Below are positions 60,940 to 64,000 of a stretch of 64,000 nucleotides of DNA, in pieces. Below the pieces are notes generated by a model that made no database searches, had not been told where the DNA came from, and saw nothing but the letters and a program-made list of their open reading frames with translations. A program made the translations under genes and the position numbers. Where the stretch lies: contig NC_062217.1 of assembly GCF_902686445.1 (NCBI RefSeq), forward strand, positions 81,177,258 through 81,241,257. Direction: 5' to 3'. The number at the start of each line of letters is the position of its first letter. Position 1 is the first letter of the stretch. This stretch comes from Sciurus carolinensis. Taxonomy: Eukaryota > Chordata > Mammalia > Rodentia > Sciuridae.

Positions 60940-62940
60940 TTCTACCCATGTATAATCAGCTACTATAAGAATTATACTTTTATCAGAAAAATTAAAACAA
61001 ATAAGAAACCAGAATATCAGATAAAATATGTGAAACAGAATTTTCAGACATTGGGCAACAGGCTGATAGATGCTGTAATCTGTGAGAGAAGTCTTACTTC
61101 CCAGCCACAGTGAAGGAAGATGAAAGAAAGGAAAGTCCAGTGTCCTTCTAAATGAAGACACAAAGGTTAGAGTTCAGCAGGTCAAGGTAGCTAGCGTTTG
61201 CCAGGCAGCATTCCAGAAAAGAGAAAACTAGAGAGAGGCAGAGACAGACAAAAAAAAAAATAATATTTCTGAAGAACAGCAGAGGGCCCATCTCAGTTTA
61301 TGAGTGGTTCATATAGGCATTGAAAAAAGTCTATGCAAAATTGGGGAAAGAACTACCAAAAAGACCGAAAAAGTTTTTGGAGCTCATTCAGGTCTGGGAA
61401 TAATTTGCATTCTTACCAACCAGAGTGGGGAGACCTCCTGTTACACACTATTTGGAGAACAAATATCAGCACTCCAGCTCCCAACACCAAGTTTGTAATG
61501 TTCAGCATTAAATAAAAGATATCAGGCATATGAAGGAATAAGAAAGTTAAGACTCATAACTAGGTGAAAAATAAATCAATAAGGACAGATCCAGAAATGG
61601 AATTAGTAGGCAAAGACCTTAAAATAGTTACTATAACTCTTACAAACATGTTCAAGGATATAAAGGAAAGCATGAATATAATGAGAGAAAGGAAAGATCT
61701 AGAAAAGGACCAGATAGAACTGCATGAGATGAAAGATAAAATATCTAAAATGAAAAAAACTATATGGAGGAATTCATATTAGATTATAAATATCAGAACA
61801 TGACCAATAAATATGAAGGCATGTCAGTAGAGAAGTACAGAGTAAAAGGGAAAAACATGTAGACAGAAACTTATTTTGCTCTGGGAGAATGTCAGGCCCT
61901 CTGACTTTCTTATATTTAGAACTTCAAAAGAAAGAGGATGCAGAAAAATGTTTTAAGGAATATTGGTTGAAAATGACACAATTTTGTGTAAACTATAAAA
62001 ACACAGATCTAAGAATCTCAACAAATTTCAAGAAGAACAAACCTAAACAAAACCACATATGTTCTTCACAATCAAATTTCTGAAAATCGGCAACTGAAAG
62101 AATATTATATAAAGTACCCAGATAAAAACCAAAAATTACATATAGGGTATAAGTGTAAAAAAAAAGCAAACTTTACATTAGAAATCTCACAAGCTCTGCA
62201 TAAAACAATAGAATAACTTTAAAGTTCTGGGAAAAAAAGAGACATTATTCTAGAATTCTATACCCAGCAAAAATGTCTTCAGAAAATGAAGGTGAAATTA
62301 AAATCTATACACACCCAGAAAATAGGGAATTCATCACAGAAGACCTGTATAGCTTAAGTGTTAAACTAAGTTCTTTAAGCAAGAGGAAAAGTACACAAAA
62401 AGAAGTTTTTATTTCTCCAAAGAAATGAAGTGAATCAGAAAATGTTGATTATAGTGGAAAATTTTGTTATTCTCAGTCTCTTTAATTGATTGAACAGTTT
62501 GTTTAAAACAAAAGTAATAATGTAGGGCTTATCAATTATATAGAGTTAAATTCATGGTAAATATAGCAAAATGAATGAGAGGGGAATTAAAGTATAATAT
62601 TATTTGAATTTTGTGATATATTACTCATGTATAATGTAAATGTTAATGGATGACTAATAAAAGGTATAGATAATAAGACCAAAGTGGAGATAAAATTTAA
62701 AAATTAAAAATAATTAATGAAAAAGAATTAAGGAAATGAGGTAAAAGAATAAATGCAACAAACACAAAACAAATAGGAAGATTTAAAACCCAACATATTT
62801 ATAATCACATTGAACACAAGTGGCCAGTTAAAAAGCAGACTGTCATATTGGATTTAAAATTAATGCAAAACTATATGATTTCTACAAGAAACCTTCAAAC
62901 ATAAAGACACAGATACTGAAAAGGAAAAAAGTGAAAAAAA
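60940..62940 (+). mobile_element. HAL1/L1 ORF1-type old retrotransposon fragment
   Basis: Sense-oriented. AAATGGAATTAGTAGGCAAA, ATAGTTACTATAACTCTTAC and AAACATGTTCAAGGATATAA followed by a lysine/glutamate-rich reading frame (61564-61782) resemble the ORF1 coiled coil of HAL1. TCTATACCCAGCAAAAATGT lies further on. All frames are broken. The 5' boundary is uncertain. Confidence 0.6.
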
Positions 62941-62949
62941 GATTTACCA

Positions 62950-63359
62950 TGTAAACTTAAAGGAGGAAAGGTTTCTTTTGGTTCATGGTTTCATAGGCTC
63001 CATACATGTCAGCAGGCTCCATCACTTTGGACCTGAGGTTAAGAAGAACATCCTTACAGAAGGACATAGCAAAAGAGTGCAGCTGCTCGGCTCTTGGCAG
63101 CCAGGAAGTAAAGAGGGGTGGGGGAAGGAGTAGGGGATAGGATGTAGTCCCCAAGGGCATGACCCAGGACCCAACCCTTCAACCAGGTCCCTTCCCACAG
63201 TCTCCACTACCTCCTAGGAGTCCATTCAGCTATCTGATGTGGTCAGAACACTCATGATCCACTCAATTCCCAAAAGTTTCCTCTCTCAACCCTACTGCGT
63301 TGGAAAACATGTCCTCAACACACAGATCTCTGGGGGACCATATAATATATACCATAACA
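62950..63359 (-). mobile_element. MaLR (ERVL-type) LTR, 3'-incomplete
   Basis: Plus strand ends CTGGGGGACCATATAATATA TACCATAACA, the reversed TGTTATGGT start of the family. Internal GGACCTGAGGTTAAGAAGAA and CAGTCTCCACTACCTCCTAG agree. The TTTTAGTCAG end present at 19129 is missing. Confidence 0.65.
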
Positions 63360-63429
63360 ACTAGAGTAACTGTATAAATTATAGGAGACCATAGAACAAG
63401 AAATGGTCTAATGATAAAAATGAACATTT

Positions 63430-63580
63430 AAAAATTGTTTTAAGTTTGTTCTACTTATACATGACAGTAGAATGCATTTATGCATTTTTATAAATCATAC
63501 ATAAATGGAGAATATTTTCTCATTTTTCCAATTGTAAATATTATAGGATCACATCAGTCATGCAATCATATATGTATGTG
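63430..63580 (-). mobile_element. L1 3' UTR fragment
   Basis: CTACTTATACATGACAGTAG and ATAGGATCACATCAGTCATG parallel the 3' UTR of copy III at 52270-52400. Confidence 0.55.
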
Positions 63581-64000
63581 TATGTGAGGTAATAATGTCT
63601 GTTTAGACTTAATAGATATATAGGAAAGAGGCACATTTCTTAATGATAAAAGGATTGTCAAGAATAATTTAGAATTCTAAATATGTAATTGCTATTAAGG
63701 TAGCATATTAGCAACTTACTAGACATTAAGAAGAAACTGATATAAATGGCAAATTAAATAAATTCACACATACAGTTGAAGATTTAAAACTCCTCTTTTT
63801 AATTGATAGGAACTATATATAAAACTTCAGAAAGTTCACAGAGGTTTTGAGCAATATTATAACTAACTTGACCAAATTTACATTTATAGAAAACACCCAA
63901 CCACCACAGCAGAATATGTATTTTTTCCAAGAGGTGAAAGCACACGTTCTTATTTTGTTCCTGATCTTAAGAGCACACCTTCATTATTTTACCATTAAAG
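63581..64000. other. Unique intronic sequence
   Basis: No feature recognised up to the window end. Confidence 0.4.

Overview
This is mammalian nuclear DNA: intron-rich and dominated by interspersed repeats. Short tRNA-derived ID SINEs and a composite B1-like/ID SINE of the squirrel type, together with a rodent-like L1 family, point to a squirrel-family rodent (Sciuridae). This is inferred from repeat style; no species was identified by search.

The only cellular gene seen is on the + strand. Four consecutive, intact, correctly spliced exons (16652-16824, 20541-20724, 29986-30096, 59560-59634) encode the end of the P domain and the M5/M6 region of a class-1a P4-ATPase (aminophospholipid flippase). 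It most resembles ATP8A2 but differs at roughly a fifth of positions where I can compare from memory, so it looks like a divergent ATP8A paralogue. Upstream and downstream exons lie outside the window. Everything else is intronic or 5' intronic sequence.

Repeats, left to right: a young L1 cut by the window edge (1-4744); older L1 pieces (to about 6045); a full-length young L1 with a 17-bp target duplication (6531-13390); old L1, MaLR LTR and SINE fragments (14-23 kb); and a 4.3-kb IAP-like class II endogenous retrovirus in antisense (24173-28469). The retrovirus has two 366-bp LTRs differing at two sites, a tRNA-Phe primer site, a 33-bp tandem array in the leader, no recognisable gag or protease, an integrase remnant and a broken env. 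Unusually, a 67-bp direct repeat flanks it.

The most striking region is 30281-45216: a tandem array of L1 3' segments (period about 2.915 kb) ending in a full-length L1. Each repeat is joined by the same ID-SINE-bearing spacer. Diagnostic differences show that the two middle copies are chimeras of the outer ones, the signature of unequal crossing-over between L1s. One 14-bp target-site-like duplication flanks the whole array.

Further right come a 160-bp inverted duplication with GT/CA tracts, an old L1 with a twin-priming-type inversion that hosts a solo LTR, a MaLR element with a nested SINE, an old L1 with a Tigger-like insert, a decayed full-length L1 (52262-58712), two MIRs, and a HAL1/L1 ORF1-type fragment. 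All the young L1s and the retrovirus are antisense to the flippase gene.
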